A stretch of 64,000 nucleotides of DNA from positions 30,161 through 94,160 of the forward strand of contig NZ_JALIRP010000016.1 in the NCBI RefSeq assembly GCF_022898935.1, given 5' to 3'. Below are positions 41,579 to 51,141 of the stretch, piece by piece. The translations under genes were made by a program, and so were the position numbers. Origin of the DNA: Paenibacillus mangrovi. Lineage in GTDB: Bacteria; Bacillota; Bacilli; Paenibacillales; Paenibacillaceae. Position 1 is the stretch's first letter. Each line of letters starts with the position of its first letter. The notes below the pieces were generated by a model. That model was not told the origin of the DNA. It did not search any database and worked only from the letters and a program-made list of their open reading frames with translations.

Positions 41579-42193
41579 TTGGATAAGCAAAAGCTGATTC
41601 GAAAATTCGACAAGCAGTCGGCCATGTATGAAGAAAGTACACGCAAACGGATGATGGGAAAATGGCGAAAAAAGCTGCTACAAGGCGTACAGGGTGACGT
41701 GCTTGAGATTGCCGTTGGTGCCGGTGCCAATTTTCCTTATTACGAAATGGACAAGGTTCGGCTCACCGCGGTGGACTTCAGCCCGATGATGCTCCAGCGT
41801 GCGCGCCGGATTGCGAATGAACTGCACATGCAGGTCCATTTTATCGAGAGCGATATTGAAGCTTTGGACTTCCAGGAGCATTCTTTTGATTGTGTTGTCT
41901 CTACTCTATCCCTGTGCGGGTACGATGATCCGGAACAAGTGCTGCGCAATATCAGCCGATGGTGCAAACCGGGGGGCCGCGTCTACCTGCTGGAGCATGG
42001 GCTCGGAAAGAATCCGGTGCTGAAATCGGCCCAGCGATTGCTGAATCCGGTCGCACGCAAAATGTCCGGCTGCCACTGGAACCGGAATATCGAACAGCTC
42101 GTTACAAGCTCCGGTCTTCGGATTGAACGTATGGAGCGTTACTGGAACGGCATGATTCATTTGATATGGGCTCGGCCGGAACTTCAAGGGTAG
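41579..42193 (+). CDS. Class I SAM-dependent methyltransferase (UbiE/PmtA-like)
   Basis: The 204-residue enzyme has a SAM motif I VLEIAVGAGANFPYY (about 40-54), an acidic LTAVDFSPMMLQRA (about 60-73) and FDCVVSTLSLCGYDDP (about 102-117). The start is TTG 41579, with GGGAGG eight bases upstream; an ATG at 41531 would overlap the TetR gene and has no proper site. It resembles phospholipid or quinone methyltransferases, but the substrate is unknown. It forms a unit with the TetR gene and ends at a strong bidirectional terminator. Confidence 0.83.
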   Translation: MDKQKLIRKFDKQSAMYEESTRKRMMGKWRKKLLQGVQGDVLEIAVGAGANFPYYEMDKVRLTAVDFSPMMLQRARRIANELHMQVHFIESDIEALDFQEHSFDCVVSTLSLCGYDDPEQVLRNISRWCKPGGRVYLLEHGLGKNPVLKSAQRLLNPVARKMSGCHWNRNIEQLVTSSGLRIERMERYWNGMIHLIWARPELQG

Positions 42194-42202
42194 ACCATTG
42201 GT

Positions 42203-42236
42203 ACGTTAAAAGCCGCATAATTGTGGCTTTTAACGT
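42203..42236. terminator. Strong bidirectional terminator
   Basis: ACGTTAAAAGCC (42203-42214) pairs perfectly with GGCTTTTAACGT (42225-42236). It lies between the convergent methyltransferase and DUF4179 genes and can stop both. Confidence 0.85.
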
Positions 42237-42249
42237 AAATAACATGGTT

Positions 42250-43536
42250 TTATTTTTTGAGATCTACAGGAATCGAAATTTTCTTATTATAGGCTTTAAT
42301 ATATTGGTATCCGTCCACCAGCAGGAATTCCGGCTTGTCCGTGGTGTTAAAAGAATACGTCTGCTCCCACAAAATGTTGCCATTCTTCAAATCCCAGGGA
42401 CGCTCTTTAGAGATCGATGATACTGGAACGACTTTACCTCCAGCTTGGATGGATAAATTGTCCGTATCCAAGAACGTAAACTGTTTTCTGGCAATGACGA
42501 TATCATAGCCTGTATCGGTTTTAGTTACGTTTCGAATCCAAAACTTTTCATCACCTACTTTAATGGATCGATCGGATGGTGACGCAAGCGAGATGGGTTC
42601 ATTGATTTTGTGGTATCCTTCAAAATTTTCGAGTACAAGGTCAATAGATTGAATGTTATCTGTAGGGAGCGGATCAAATTCAAGGAAATCTGGACCTTTA
42701 CTCATAACAAACGCAACTTCTATTCCATTCACATAAAGCTTGGTTTCGCCTGGGAATCTCGGATTCTCTTCTAGTTCATAATGCCCCTTCACGATAGTTG
42801 AAGTTGGCGAAGCCGTAATGGAATCATAGTAAATCGTTCCTTTATCGACATCGATGGAGTCTGAAAGATCCTCTTTAATGATGCTTTTCATCGCTTTGTT
42901 CGCTTCAAAATCGAAGGTGATCGGATAAGATAACTTCTCCCCATTATCCAGCCATTCACTGAATGTAAGGGTTAATGTTCGGGAGAATGGACTGACTGGC
43001 TCGAATTCATAATAGCCGATGTACTGGTTCTTGTTTTGGCTGGGACCTCCGCCTCCGCCGAGCAAATTGGAGTCGGTCAAGAACCCCTTAACACGATCAA
43101 AGCTGTAACGTGAAAAAATTGAGTCCGGTTTTTTGGTACCCTCAGGCCAATCAAAGGTGTAATACATACGAAATACATTATCGTCCGCAATCACGCCTTG
43201 AATGGTGAAAATGGTACCGTCCTGAAGCGTTATGCTTTTGTTGACCTCTTGTCCGTAGCCCTGCTCCATCACTTCAGCGAAGCTGAGCGAGTTCAAACCA
43301 GCTTCATTAAACAACTTGCTTCCGTAATAAGCGAAGGCAGGATACTCATATACTCCGAGCATTAGAATGAGCGCTGCGGCAGTTGACGCAACCCATGCCC
43401 AAGCTTTATTCATGTTTCTTTTCTTCACAGGAACACGCTCCAGTGCTTCCCGAAGTCTTCCCTCAAGTCCTGAAGGTGCCTCTACCTTATTCATCGACTG
43501 TTTATATTCCTCTAATTTCTCCTCGATCGTCTTCAT
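42250..43536 (-). CDS. DUF4179 protein, probable membrane anti-sigma factor
   Basis: The 428-residue protein has an N-terminal cytoplasmic anti-sigma-like segment (about 1-45), a single membrane helix (WAWVASTAAALILMLGVYEY, about 42-61) and a large extracytoplasmic DUF4179-type domain with an Ig-like C-terminus. Such proteins accompany ECF sigma factors in Bacillales. The ATG at 43536 has GGAGGTGA five bases upstream. It overlaps the sigma gene end by 35 bases, so the two are coupled. By inference it holds the sigma factor at the membrane until an envelope signal arrives. Confidence 0.82.
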   Translation of the reverse strand: MKTIEEKLEEYKQSMNKVEAPSGLEGRLREALERVPVKKRNMNKAWAWVASTAAALILMLGVYEYPAFAYYGSKLFNEAGLNSLSFAEVMEQGYGQEVNKSITLQDGTIFTIQGVIADDNVFRMYYTFDWPEGTKKPDSIFSRYSFDRVKGFLTDSNLLGGGGGPSQNKNQYIGYYEFEPVSPFSRTLTLTFSEWLDNGEKLSYPITFDFEANKAMKSIIKEDLSDSIDVDKGTIYYDSITASPTSTIVKGHYELEENPRFPGETKLYVNGIEVAFVMSKGPDFLEFDPLPTDNIQSIDLVLENFEGYHKINEPISLASPSDRSIKVGDEKFWIRNVTKTDTGYDIVIARKQFTFLDTDNLSIQAGGKVVPVSSISKERPWDLKNGNILWEQTYSFNTTDKPEFLLVDGYQYIKAYNKKISIPVDLKK

Positions 43537-44065
43537 AACGATCACCTCCAATCATCGCTTTCAGTCTTAAAATTGCCTGCGAGATTCTTGATTTGATTGT
43601 CCCTAGCGGCGCACCGGTCATATCCGCAATCGTCTGATACGGAAGATCGTGAACATAGCGAAGTTCGATTGCTTCCCGTTGTTGTGCATTAAGATGGGAT
43701 AACAGTACCTGCAAATCCAGTTCAGACTCGGTATGGCGATATGGATTATCATCTGCGATTGTGGTAAGGGAATGTTCTTGTTCGTCGTCCAGCGAAGAAT
43801 ATCGCCCTTTTTTGCGGAATAATGTTTTGCACCGATTGACGAGAATGGTTTTACTCCAGCTGTAGAATGCCTCGCCATTGTGCAATTGATCAATTTTCTC
43901 ATACAGTGTGACAATCATGTCTTCCATCGCATCCATCGCATCGTGCTCGTTGCCCATGTAGGTATATGCAAGGCGATAATACGCGTTCTGATCGGCCATG
44001 ATGAGTTGTAATAAAGCCTCTTTATTGCCATTTTGGGCTTGATTCACAAGTTGGCTTACGTTCAT
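43502..44065 (-). CDS. ECF-type RNA polymerase sigma factor
   Basis: The 187-residue sigma factor has region 2 (YRLAYTYMGNEHDAMDAMED and FYSWSKTILVNRCKTLFRKK) and region 4 (LNAQQREAIELRYVHDLPYQ, TIADMTGAPLGTIKSRISQA). It should direct RNA polymerase to an envelope-stress-type regulon and often its own promoter. The ATG at 44065 has GGGGAG five bases upstream; frames starting at 44116 lack this. The downstream DUF4179 gene overlaps and probably encodes its anti-sigma factor. Confidence 0.9.
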   Translation of the reverse strand: MNVSQLVNQAQNGNKEALLQLIMADQNAYYRLAYTYMGNEHDAMDAMEDMIVTLYEKIDQLHNGEAFYSWSKTILVNRCKTLFRKKGRYSSLDDEQEHSLTTIADDNPYRHTESELDLQVLLSHLNAQQREAIELRYVHDLPYQTIADMTGAPLGTIKSRISQAILRLKAMIGGDRYEDDRGEIRGI

Positions 44066-44265
44066 GTTCTCTCCCCTTTTCATAGATAAGAGATTCCAAA
44101 GATTGAGAAAGTTCATTTTACACCAAAAATTTTATTTTAAAATCACAGGGAAGTGACAAAATCCCAAGAAAGCTAACGGATATACCTTGGCCTCATCGCC
44201 TAATTCATTGTAACCTAGGGATTGACCGAATCGCGTTTCTAATCCGATTTTAGATTTCGAAATAA

Positions 44266-44293
44266 GAAAAAAAGCCGCGATTTCCGCGACTTC
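44266..44293 (-). terminator. Intrinsic terminator of the nucleoside hydrolase gene
   Basis: On the minus strand AAGTCGCG pairs with CGCGGCTT and is followed by TTTTTTCTTATT, about 40 bases past the stop. Confidence 0.8.
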
Positions 44294-44334
44294 TAATACG
44301 TATATGTTCTCTTTTGGTGTGAAACTATGATTTA

Positions 44335-45225
44335 TTAGATCATCCGCTCCAAAGTTTCCAAAAACCAATTCCGGAAAGCTTCCTGATCAATCCCGGTCGC
44401 TACCTGAATGTTTGGCTCGCCGCTAACTTCCATCGTCATGCCTATGGCGGGTCCATCTGTAACAACGGTTACGCGCTTGGGCTCGACTTTGAAAATGTCA
44501 GGGTTCGTTAAATATGTAATCGCACACATGTCATGCATGACGACCCCATTTTCCATATCGCCGTCCCGGTAATGCCGGAAGGTGGCGCTGAACATTTCCG
44601 CGGTTTTGCTCTGATGATTTGCAAGTTCATCGTTTCCGATCAACGCTTTCAGCGTTACATCCAGGCCGATCATGACCATGTCCAAACCGGAATCGAACAC
44701 GATTTTGGCGGCATGCGGATCGGCCCAAATGTTAAACTCGGCCGCGCTGGTCACATTTCCGCCAGACAAAGAACCTCCCATGAGGACAATGCGTTCGATT
44801 TTGGTTTTGATGTGAGGATACATCAGAAGCAATACTGCAATATTGGTCAGAGGGCCGATAGACACGAGCGTTATTTTTTCGCCCGAAGTTTCGAGCAAGG
44901 AACGCATCGCTTCGACCGCATGCTCTGAGATGACCTGCTGCGTGCTTTCGGGAAAATTATATCCGTCCATGCCGGATTCACCGTGAACGTCAGTGCTTAC
45001 TGGTTCAATAAAGAGTGGCGATTCCATCCCGCGTGCAACCGGTGTCTGTTCGCCAAAAAAGGTGATTACTTTCAACGCATTCACCGTTGTTTTGTTAATA
45101 TCTACATTCCCATGTAAAGTTGTGATTAATTGAATATCCAGTTCATTTCGATAAAATGCCATTCCAAGCGCCGCTGCATCATCGATGCCTGGATCTGTAC
45201 TAATGATAACAGGAATCTTTGCCAC
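44335..45225 (-). CDS. Inosine/uridine-preferring nucleoside hydrolase
   Basis: The 296-residue enzyme splits ribonucleosides to base and ribose. It has the Asp-rich calcium site VIISTDPGIDDAAAL (6-20), ERIVLMGGSLSGGN (about 143-156), SAAEFNIWADPHAA and GVVMHDMCAITYL (about 226-238). The start is GTG 45225, with AGGGGGAA five bases upstream. It lies downstream of rbsB on the same strand, so the ribose it yields would be taken up or phosphorylated by the rbs system. A terminator lies between the two genes, so the link may rely on partial read-through or its own promoter. Confidence 0.9.
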   Translation of the reverse strand: MAKIPVIISTDPGIDDAAALGMAFYRNELDIQLITTLHGNVDINKTTVNALKVITFFGEQTPVARGMESPLFIEPVSTDVHGESGMDGYNFPESTQQVISEHAVEAMRSLLETSGEKITLVSIGPLTNIAVLLLMYPHIKTKIERIVLMGGSLSGGNVTSAAEFNIWADPHAAKIVFDSGLDMVMIGLDVTLKALIGNDELANHQSKTAEMFSATFRHYRDGDMENGVVMHDMCAITYLTNPDIFKVEPKRVTVVTDGPAIGMTMEVSGEPNIQVATGIDQEAFRNWFLETLERMI

Positions 45226-45341
45226 TTCATTTCCCCCTTATGAAACGATGATAGATCTCCATGAATCGTGTTCAAGGTTAGCTTATTTAATCGGATACGT
45301 CAATGGGAATACGCTTACAGCGAAGAATGATGAAAAGAAGG

Positions 45342-45366
45342 AAAAACATCTATCGTTGCTAGATGC
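45342..45366 (-). terminator. Intrinsic terminator of rbs operon
   Basis: On the minus strand GCATCTA pairs with TAGATG around a short loop and is followed by TTTTTCC, about 30 bases past the rbsB stop. Confidence 0.75.
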
Positions 45367-45395
45367 TTCTCCTTCTTCATACATTCTTTCAAACG

Positions 45396-46313
45396 TTATT
45401 CCTTCGTCACCAGTTTCAGCGGCACAGGGATGTATTTGTCCACGGGCTTGCCTTGATGTACGTCAAGTGCCGCTTGTACCGCCAATTGTCCGATCAGTTC
45501 CGGCTGCTGTGCAACGGTTGCGGTCAGCTTGCCGTCCTTGATCGACTTCAAAGCATCCTCGTTGCCGTCAAAACCAATCACGGGAATGTCTTTGCCGGAG
45601 CTTTGGATCGCTTCGATCGCACCCAGCGCCATCTCGTCGTTATGAGCAAACACGGCTTGTACATCTGGATTCGCCTGCAGCAGGTTTTCCATGACGTTCA
45701 GACCTTTCGTACGGTCAAAATCTGCAGATTGCTTCGCGATGACATTCAGATTTTGATCCGCCACTTCATGGAAGCCTTTGCCGCGTTCGCGGGTAGCCGA
45801 CGCCCCTGGCACACCTTCAAGTTCAATCACTTTCGCATTTTTGCCGAGCAGCTTTTCGATATATTCAGCCGCCATTTTTCCGCCTTTCACGTTATCCGAA
45901 GCGACCAGCGCCTTCACATCGCCTTTGTCCGCGGAACGGTCCAAGGTAATGACCGGGATACCCAGATTGTTCGCTGATTGTACGGCAGTTGAAATCGCAG
46001 CGGAATCGGTAGGGTTGATTAGCAGAACATTCACACCTTTTTGAATCAGGTCATCCACGTCATTGCTTTGCTTGGCCGAGTCGTTCTGGGCGTCAACCAC
46101 AATCGTTTCAATGCCGTGCTTATTCGCTTCATTCACAACGCCGTCCTTCAAGGAAACGAAAAACGGATTGTTCAGGGTAGAAATCGACAAGCCGATTTTC
46201 ATATCTTTAATATCTCCGCCTGTTTTAGGCTTGGCCCAGCTAGGCGGTTCCATTGAACATCCGGTGGTCAAAATAAGCAGAAGTGCTGCCAATAAGAACG
46301 TTAGCTTTTTCAT
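45396..46313 (-). CDS. rbsB: D-ribose ABC transporter substrate-binding lipoprotein
   Basis: The 305-residue protein has a lipoprotein signal (LTTGC, lipidated Cys19) and a type I periplasmic-binding fold. KIGLSISTLNNPFFVSLKDG (about 41-60) and PVITLDRSADKGDVKALVAS (about 119-138) are RbsB-like. It captures ribose outside the membrane and hands it to RbsAC. AAAGGAGAG lies six bases before ATG 46313. Last gene of the rbs operon. Confidence 0.95.
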   Translation of the reverse strand: MKKLTFLLAALLLILTTGCSMEPPSWAKPKTGGDIKDMKIGLSISTLNNPFFVSLKDGVVNEANKHGIETIVVDAQNDSAKQSNDVDDLIQKGVNVLLINPTDSAAISTAVQSANNLGIPVITLDRSADKGDVKALVASDNVKGGKMAAEYIEKLLGKNAKVIELEGVPGASATRERGKGFHEVADQNLNVIAKQSADFDRTKGLNVMENLLQANPDVQAVFAHNDEMALGAIEAIQSSGKDIPVIGFDGNEDALKSIKDGKLTATVAQQPELIGQLAVQAALDVHQGKPVDKYIPVPLKLVTKE

Positions 46314-46326
46314 ATGTGTCTCTCCT

Positions 46327-47295
46327 TTAAGCGGATTTCTTCCGGTCGATGAGTACGGCGATCAGGATAACGATACCTTTGACAACCATTTGGTAGAAGG
46401 AAGATACGCCGAGCAAATTCAGCCCGTTATTCAGCGTACCGATAATCAGGGCACCGATCAGCGTGCCTACGATTCGGCCGCGGCCGCCGGAAAGGCTTGT
46501 ACCACCAAGGACAACTGCTGCGATCGCATCCAGCTCATAGGAAGTACCGGCCGTAGGCTGCGCCGAATTTAGACGGGATGTCAGGATTGTACCTGCCAAG
46601 GCGGACAGCATACCTGCCAGAGAATAAATCATGATTTTAACGCGCGTTACTTTAATACCGGATACGATCGCTGCCTTTTCGTTGCCGCCGATGGCATAGG
46701 TTTTACGACCAAAGGAGGTTTTGTGCAGAATCACCCACAGGATGGCAAAGGTAATCATCATCGTGATGGCAGGAACTGGAATACCGAACTGATAACCACG
46801 TCCAAACAGCTGGAACGTCATACTGTCACCAAGACCCGTAATCGGGTTGCCGTCAGTGTATACGAGCGTCAAGCCTCTAAAAATCGTCATCGTGGCCAGT
46901 GTGGCGATAAATGGCGCCATTTTCCCTTTGGTAATCAGAAGACCATTGATCATTCCCATTACGCCGCCGAGCAAACAGCCGATAATGATTGCGAGAATCG
47001 GATCAAAGCCTGCCACGAGCATGTTCGCGACGAATGCACTGGACAATGCCAGTATCGAACCGACGGACAAGTCGATCCCGCCTGTCAAAATAACAAACGT
47101 CATGCCAAACGCGATCAATGCGTTGATCGATACCTGTCGCAGCAGATTCAGTATATTAAGCGGTTGCAAAAAGCTTGGATTCAGAACCGATACGATAATG
47201 ATCATGATAATCAGGCCAAGCAGCGGTCCTAATTTTTGCGTGATTTGCGATAGCTGAAAGCCTTTGGCTGTTTTTGCTTCATTCATTGTTGTCAT
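46327..47295 (-). CDS. rbsC: D-ribose ABC transporter permease
   Basis: The 322-residue permease has about ten helices and the branched-chain/ribose permease features VILTGGIDLSVGSILALSSA (about 66-85) and GGTSLSGGRGRIVGTLIGAL (about 265-284). It forms the ribose channel with RbsA. The first of two nearby ATGs (47295) is used, after a GGGGGACAG site that overlaps the rbsA end; one base separates the two genes. Confidence 0.95.
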   Translation of the reverse strand: MTTMNEAKTAKGFQLSQITQKLGPLLGLIIMIIIVSVLNPSFLQPLNILNLLRQVSINALIAFGMTFVILTGGIDLSVGSILALSSAFVANMLVAGFDPILAIIIGCLLGGVMGMINGLLITKGKMAPFIATLATMTIFRGLTLVYTDGNPITGLGDSMTFQLFGRGYQFGIPVPAITMMITFAILWVILHKTSFGRKTYAIGGNEKAAIVSGIKVTRVKIMIYSLAGMLSALAGTILTSRLNSAQPTAGTSYELDAIAAVVLGGTSLSGGRGRIVGTLIGALIIGTLNNGLNLLGVSSFYQMVVKGIVILIAVLIDRKKSA

Positions 47296-47296
47296 T

Positions 47297-48778
47297 TTAC
47301 TGTCCCCCAGTCGCCAGAGTCATTATTTTTTCCTGCGTCGCTTCATCTTTGCTTAATTCTCCGGTGATATGCCCCTCATGCACAACCACGATCCGGTCAC
47401 TCATGCCGAGTACTTCCGGCAGTTCGGAGGATACCATGATAATGGCAACGCCATGACCTGTCAGCTCATTCATCAGCTGGTAGATTTCGCGCTTGGCGCC
47501 GACATCCACTCCCCGGGTCGGTTCATCCAGAATAAGAAGCTTGGGTCCGATGCCGATCCACTTTGCAATAACGACCTTCTGTTGATTACCGCCTGACAGA
47601 TTTCCAGCTGCAGTTTCGGATGTGTGGGTTTTGATTTGCAGACGTTTGATCAGCGCATCGACGAACACTTTTTCTTTTTGCGATGAAATGATGCCTTTTG
47701 ACGTAAAACCACTGAGACTAGGAAGCACCATATTGTCACGTACGGAGAAGTCGAGAACCAAGCCTTCGTCCTTGCGGTCTTCTGTGATGAAACCGATTCC
47801 GAGTTTGACGGCGTCAACCGGCTTTTTGATCACGGCTTTTTTGCCGAACATGCGGATTTCACCGCTCTCCAAACGATCCAGACCAAACAAAGCTCTCATG
47901 ATCTCTGTGCGGCCCGAACCCATCAGTCCGGAAAAACCGACAATCTCGCCTGAACGTACCTGGAAGCTTACATTCTCGAACAAGCCCTTGCGCGATGCAT
48001 TCTTCACCTCAAGCACGATCTCGCCCGGATTCGGATTTCTTGCAGGAAAACGCTCGGTCAGCTCTCTACCAACCATTTTCTTGACGACCTCATCAAAGTT
48101 CGTTTGTGGTATGTCTTTCGTATCCACGGTACGGCCGTCCCTCATGACCGTGATCCGGTCGCAGATCGTGAAGATCTCTTCCATCCGATGCGAGATGTAG
48201 ACGATAGACACGCCTTCTTTTTTCAGTGACTCTATGACCTCAAACAGCTTCTGAATTTCCCTCTCCGTCAGTGCTGAAGTCGGTTCATCCATGATGATGA
48301 CTTTGGTGTCCGTCAGGAGCGCTTTGGCAATCTCGATCATCTGCTGCTGACCTACTGAACACTGTCCGGCTTCGATGTTTAGCGGAATATCGACCGAGAG
48401 CTTCTTGAACTGCTCATTTGCAAACGCCTTCATTTCCTTTGTCTTCAGAAGTCCCCATGATGAGGACATCTCCCTGCCGATGAACAGATTCTCAAGTACG
48501 GTCATATCTGGCCATACATGAAGCTCCTGATGGATAAAGGCGATGCCATGTCGTTCCGCTTCCTTAGGGCTCGTGAAATACGTTTCCTTACCGTCGATCA
48601 GGATAGTTCCTTTATCCCTTGCATGCATGCCCGTAAGAATATTCATCAAGGTGGACTTACCAGCGCCGTTCTCACCCATCAGGGCGTGAACCTCGCCTTC
48701 GCGCAGTTCAAAATCGACGCCGGATAATACTTGGTTGCTGCCAAAAGCTTTGTGAATCCCATTCATTTGAATCTGCAT
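47297..48778 (-). CDS. rbsA: Ribose import ATP-binding protein (double ATPase)
   Basis: The 493-residue protein has two fused ABC domains. The first has Walker A GENGAGKST (about 34-42) and signature CSVGQQQMIEIAKAL with VIIMDEPTSALTERE; the second has NLSGGNQQKVVIAKW with LLILDEPTRGVDVGAKRE. It energises ribose uptake. An AGGAGG lies eight bases before ATG 48778. Confidence 0.96.
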   Translation of the reverse strand: MQIQMNGIHKAFGSNQVLSGVDFELREGEVHALMGENGAGKSTLMNILTGMHARDKGTILIDGKETYFTSPKEAERHGIAFIHQELHVWPDMTVLENLFIGREMSSSWGLLKTKEMKAFANEQFKKLSVDIPLNIEAGQCSVGQQQMIEIAKALLTDTKVIIMDEPTSALTEREIQKLFEVIESLKKEGVSIVYISHRMEEIFTICDRITVMRDGRTVDTKDIPQTNFDEVVKKMVGRELTERFPARNPNPGEIVLEVKNASRKGLFENVSFQVRSGEIVGFSGLMGSGRTEIMRALFGLDRLESGEIRMFGKKAVIKKPVDAVKLGIGFITEDRKDEGLVLDFSVRDNMVLPSLSGFTSKGIISSQKEKVFVDALIKRLQIKTHTSETAAGNLSGGNQQKVVIAKWIGIGPKLLILDEPTRGVDVGAKREIYQLMNELTGHGVAIIMVSSELPEVLGMSDRIVVVHEGHITGELSKDEATQEKIMTLATGGQ

Positions 48779-48859
48779 AATGGCTCCTCCTAAAAGTTTT
48801 GCGGAGCTATGCTCCTTAGATTGAACTTCATAGCAAAACTGACTTCGTAAGCATAAGCT

Positions 48860-49258
48860 TTATCCAAAATAGACGCCCGCTTGTAAAATGACGTTTGCAT
48901 ATGGTTTAGCCTCGCCTGTGCGGATCACGGCTTTGGCCTGTCGAGTTAGCTGCTTGAATTTTTCATGAGGACACGCTTCGATGTCGCATCCTTCAAATTT
49001 ATCTTCTATATAATGAAGTGCTTCGGAATTATTTGTTTTCATTTCTTCGGCAACCACGATCTTCTCGATTTCCATATCGGATGCGATTGCATTGACGGTC
49101 TCCTCAAAACTCGGCGAGCCTAGCGTCAGCGCCAAATCGATCTTCGTGACGCCTTCGGGAATCGGAAGCCCCACATCGGCGATCACGATCGTATCGGTAT
49201 GTCCCAGGTCAGACAACACTTTAGATATATGACTGTTCAAGATGCCTTGCTTTTTCAT
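48860..49258 (-). CDS. rbsD: D-ribose pyranase
   Basis: The 132-residue protein interconverts pyranose and furanose forms of ribose so that RbsK can act. It begins MKKQGILNSHISKVLSDLGH and has IVIADVGLPIPEG (about 24-36) and the C-terminal YANVILQAGVYFG. Its ATG at 49258 follows the rbsK stop by one base (TAAGATG). Starts further upstream lie within rbsK. Confidence 0.94.
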   Translation of the reverse strand: MKKQGILNSHISKVLSDLGHTDTIVIADVGLPIPEGVTKIDLALTLGSPSFEETVNAIASDMEIEKIVVAEEMKTNNSEALHYIEDKFEGCDIEACPHEKFKQLTRQAKAVIRTGEAKPYANVILQAGVYFG

Positions 49259-49259
49259 C

Positions 49260-50141
49260 TTACAACTGCGCCTCCACTTCTTCGCGCGTCGGCATACCAC
49301 CCTGCGCGCCAAACTTCGTTACGGACAAGGATGCGGCCCGGTTGGCAAAACGGACACTTTCAAAAATCGGTTTGCCTTCAGCCAGAGCCACGGCAAATGC
49401 CGCGTTGAACGTATCTCCTGCACCTGTTGTATCCACGGCTTCCACCTTGTAGGATGGGACTAGTACTTCATGCATTCCGTCAAAATACCGAACACCTTTG
49501 CTTCCCTCTGTCACAAACAGCTTGTTCGGATACTTGCGCAGCGCTTCAGACACGGTAAGATCGGAAAATAAAATTTTGGCTTCATGCTCATTTGGCGTGA
49601 TATAAGCTGCATTTTCAATTACTTCACTCTCGAGCGGCCTTGCCGGAGCCGGATTTAGCAGCAGCGGAATACCCAGCTTATTGCAGACTCTGCTCACATG
49701 AGTCACAGTTTCTTCCGGAATTTCCTGCTGGATCATCACCATGTCCGCCGCTCCATGAAAAGCATTCATAGATTGATCGATATAAGCCGGTGTCACCTCA
49801 TTATTGGCTGCTTTGATAACGACGATGCTGTTGTCTCCTTCTGCCAGCACAATATGGGCTGTTCCGCTTTCCATATGTGTAACCGGTTCCACATAGTCGA
49901 TAGAAACACCGTTCAATTTGAAATTGTTCAAAATTTCTTCGGCGAAGTGATCATCTCCCACACGGCCGATCATCGTCACTTCGGCTCCAAGACGTGCTGC
50001 CGCTACCGCCTGGTTAGCGCCCTTGCCGCCGGGTACCGTTTTGAAGCTTTCACCGAGAACCGTTTCACCGGCTCCCGGACGTTTGGATGATGTAACTACA
50101 AGATCGATCGAAGAGCTTCCTACTACAATGATTTTAGCCAT
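49260..50141 (-). CDS. rbsK: Ribokinase
   Basis: The 293-residue PfkB-family kinase phosphorylates ribose at C5. PfkB signatures are GGKGANQAVAAARLGAEVTM (about 38-57) and the catalytic VDTTGAGDTFNAAFA (about 239-253). AAGGTGGAGC precedes ATG 50141. It overlaps the rbsR end by eight bases. Confidence 0.95.
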   Translation of the reverse strand: MAKIIVVGSSSIDLVVTSSKRPGAGETVLGESFKTVPGGKGANQAVAAARLGAEVTMIGRVGDDHFAEEILNNFKLNGVSIDYVEPVTHMESGTAHIVLAEGDNSIVVIKAANNEVTPAYIDQSMNAFHGAADMVMIQQEIPEETVTHVSRVCNKLGIPLLLNPAPARPLESEVIENAAYITPNEHEAKILFSDLTVSEALRKYPNKLFVTEGSKGVRYFDGMHEVLVPSYKVEAVDTTGAGDTFNAAFAVALAEGKPIFESVRFANRAASLSVTKFGAQGGMPTREEVEAQL

Positions 50142-51123
50142 GCTGCTCCACCTTTCTGGTCGTTTCTCGCTCCGTGAATGTAACGGGCAGTTGAATGGTA
50201 TTTTGATCTATGTTTTCGTTCTCAATGATTCGGATAAGCAATCGGGCCGCGGTTCTACCCATATCGTACGCGGGCTGTCTGATCGTCGTCAGTGACGGGG
50301 TCAGCAGGCTGCTGAGCGGAATATCGTCAAAGCCGATGATCTGCAGATCTTCGGGAACTTTTTTGCCAAGCCTGAGCGCTTCATGCAGGACAGCCGTCGC
50401 TACGATGTCATTGCTTGCAATGACGCCATCCGTATAGGGATGCTGCTCGAACAGTTCCTTTGCCCATATGCCCGCTTCTGTGAACGAAAAGGACGAGGTC
50501 ATGATCACATTAAAAGGGACACCTTGCTCACTTAGCACATCCACCGCACCTTGATAACGGTCTTGTGCCGGGCGGATATGTTTGGGGCCTTGCATCACCG
50601 TAATCTGTCTGCTGCCGCGGGCAATCATCTCATGAGCAGCAATTTTTCCGCCTTCGCGGCCGTCCGCATATACCGATGGGCGGTTGTCGGCCGTCCGGTC
50701 CAGGAACACAACCGGAATGCGGAGCTTCCGGTATGTATCGGAGTCCGGATGATTCGTGGAAGCAATAACGCCAACCACGTTGTTTTGCTCAAAGGTTTGT
50801 ATATATTCTTTTTCCTTATTCATGTTCTCGTCGCTGTTGCCAAAAATAATCCGAAAATCATTCTCCTGCATTTCATCCTCCACCCCACGAGCAAGCTCGG
50901 GAAAGAAGGGGTTGGTGATGTCCGGCAGCAGCAGACCGATCAGCCTGGATTTTCTTTTATACAGCGATCTTGCGACTTCATTGGGCGTATAATGCAGCTC
51001 CCGGATCGCGGTTTCAACCTTCTTGCGGGTATCTTCATGTACATATCCTGTCTCATTCAGAACCCTTGAAACGGTCGCTACCGAAACGCCAGCATGCTTC
51101 GCCACATCTCTAATGGTTGCCAT
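50134..51123 (-). CDS. rbsR: Ribose operon repressor, LacI family
   Basis: The 329-residue repressor has a LacI helix-turn-helix (MATIRDVAKHAGVSVATVSR, then VLNETGYVHEDTR) and a sugar-binding core (LIGLLLPDITNPFFPELARG near 61-80). ATG 51123 is preferred, with GAGGAG ten bases upstream. It is the first gene of the operon and lies just behind the palindrome at 51142-51159, so it should repress its own operon until ribose appears. Confidence 0.95.
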   Translation of the reverse strand: MATIRDVAKHAGVSVATVSRVLNETGYVHEDTRKKVETAIRELHYTPNEVARSLYKRKSRLIGLLLPDITNPFFPELARGVEDEMQENDFRIIFGNSDENMNKEKEYIQTFEQNNVVGVIASTNHPDSDTYRKLRIPVVFLDRTADNRPSVYADGREGGKIAAHEMIARGSRQITVMQGPKHIRPAQDRYQGAVDVLSEQGVPFNVIMTSSFSFTEAGIWAKELFEQHPYTDGVIASNDIVATAVLHEALRLGKKVPEDLQIIGFDDIPLSSLLTPSLTTIRQPAYDMGRTAARLLIRIIENENIDQNTIQLPVTFTERETTRKVEQHG

Positions 51124-51141
51124 ATTACGTTCTCTCCTCAA

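Noticed and set aside
44132..44368. 78-codon minus-strand frame between the nucleoside hydrolase and the sigma gene
   Set aside because: It overlaps the nucleoside hydrolase 3' end and terminator region and has no ribosome binding site or recognisable family.
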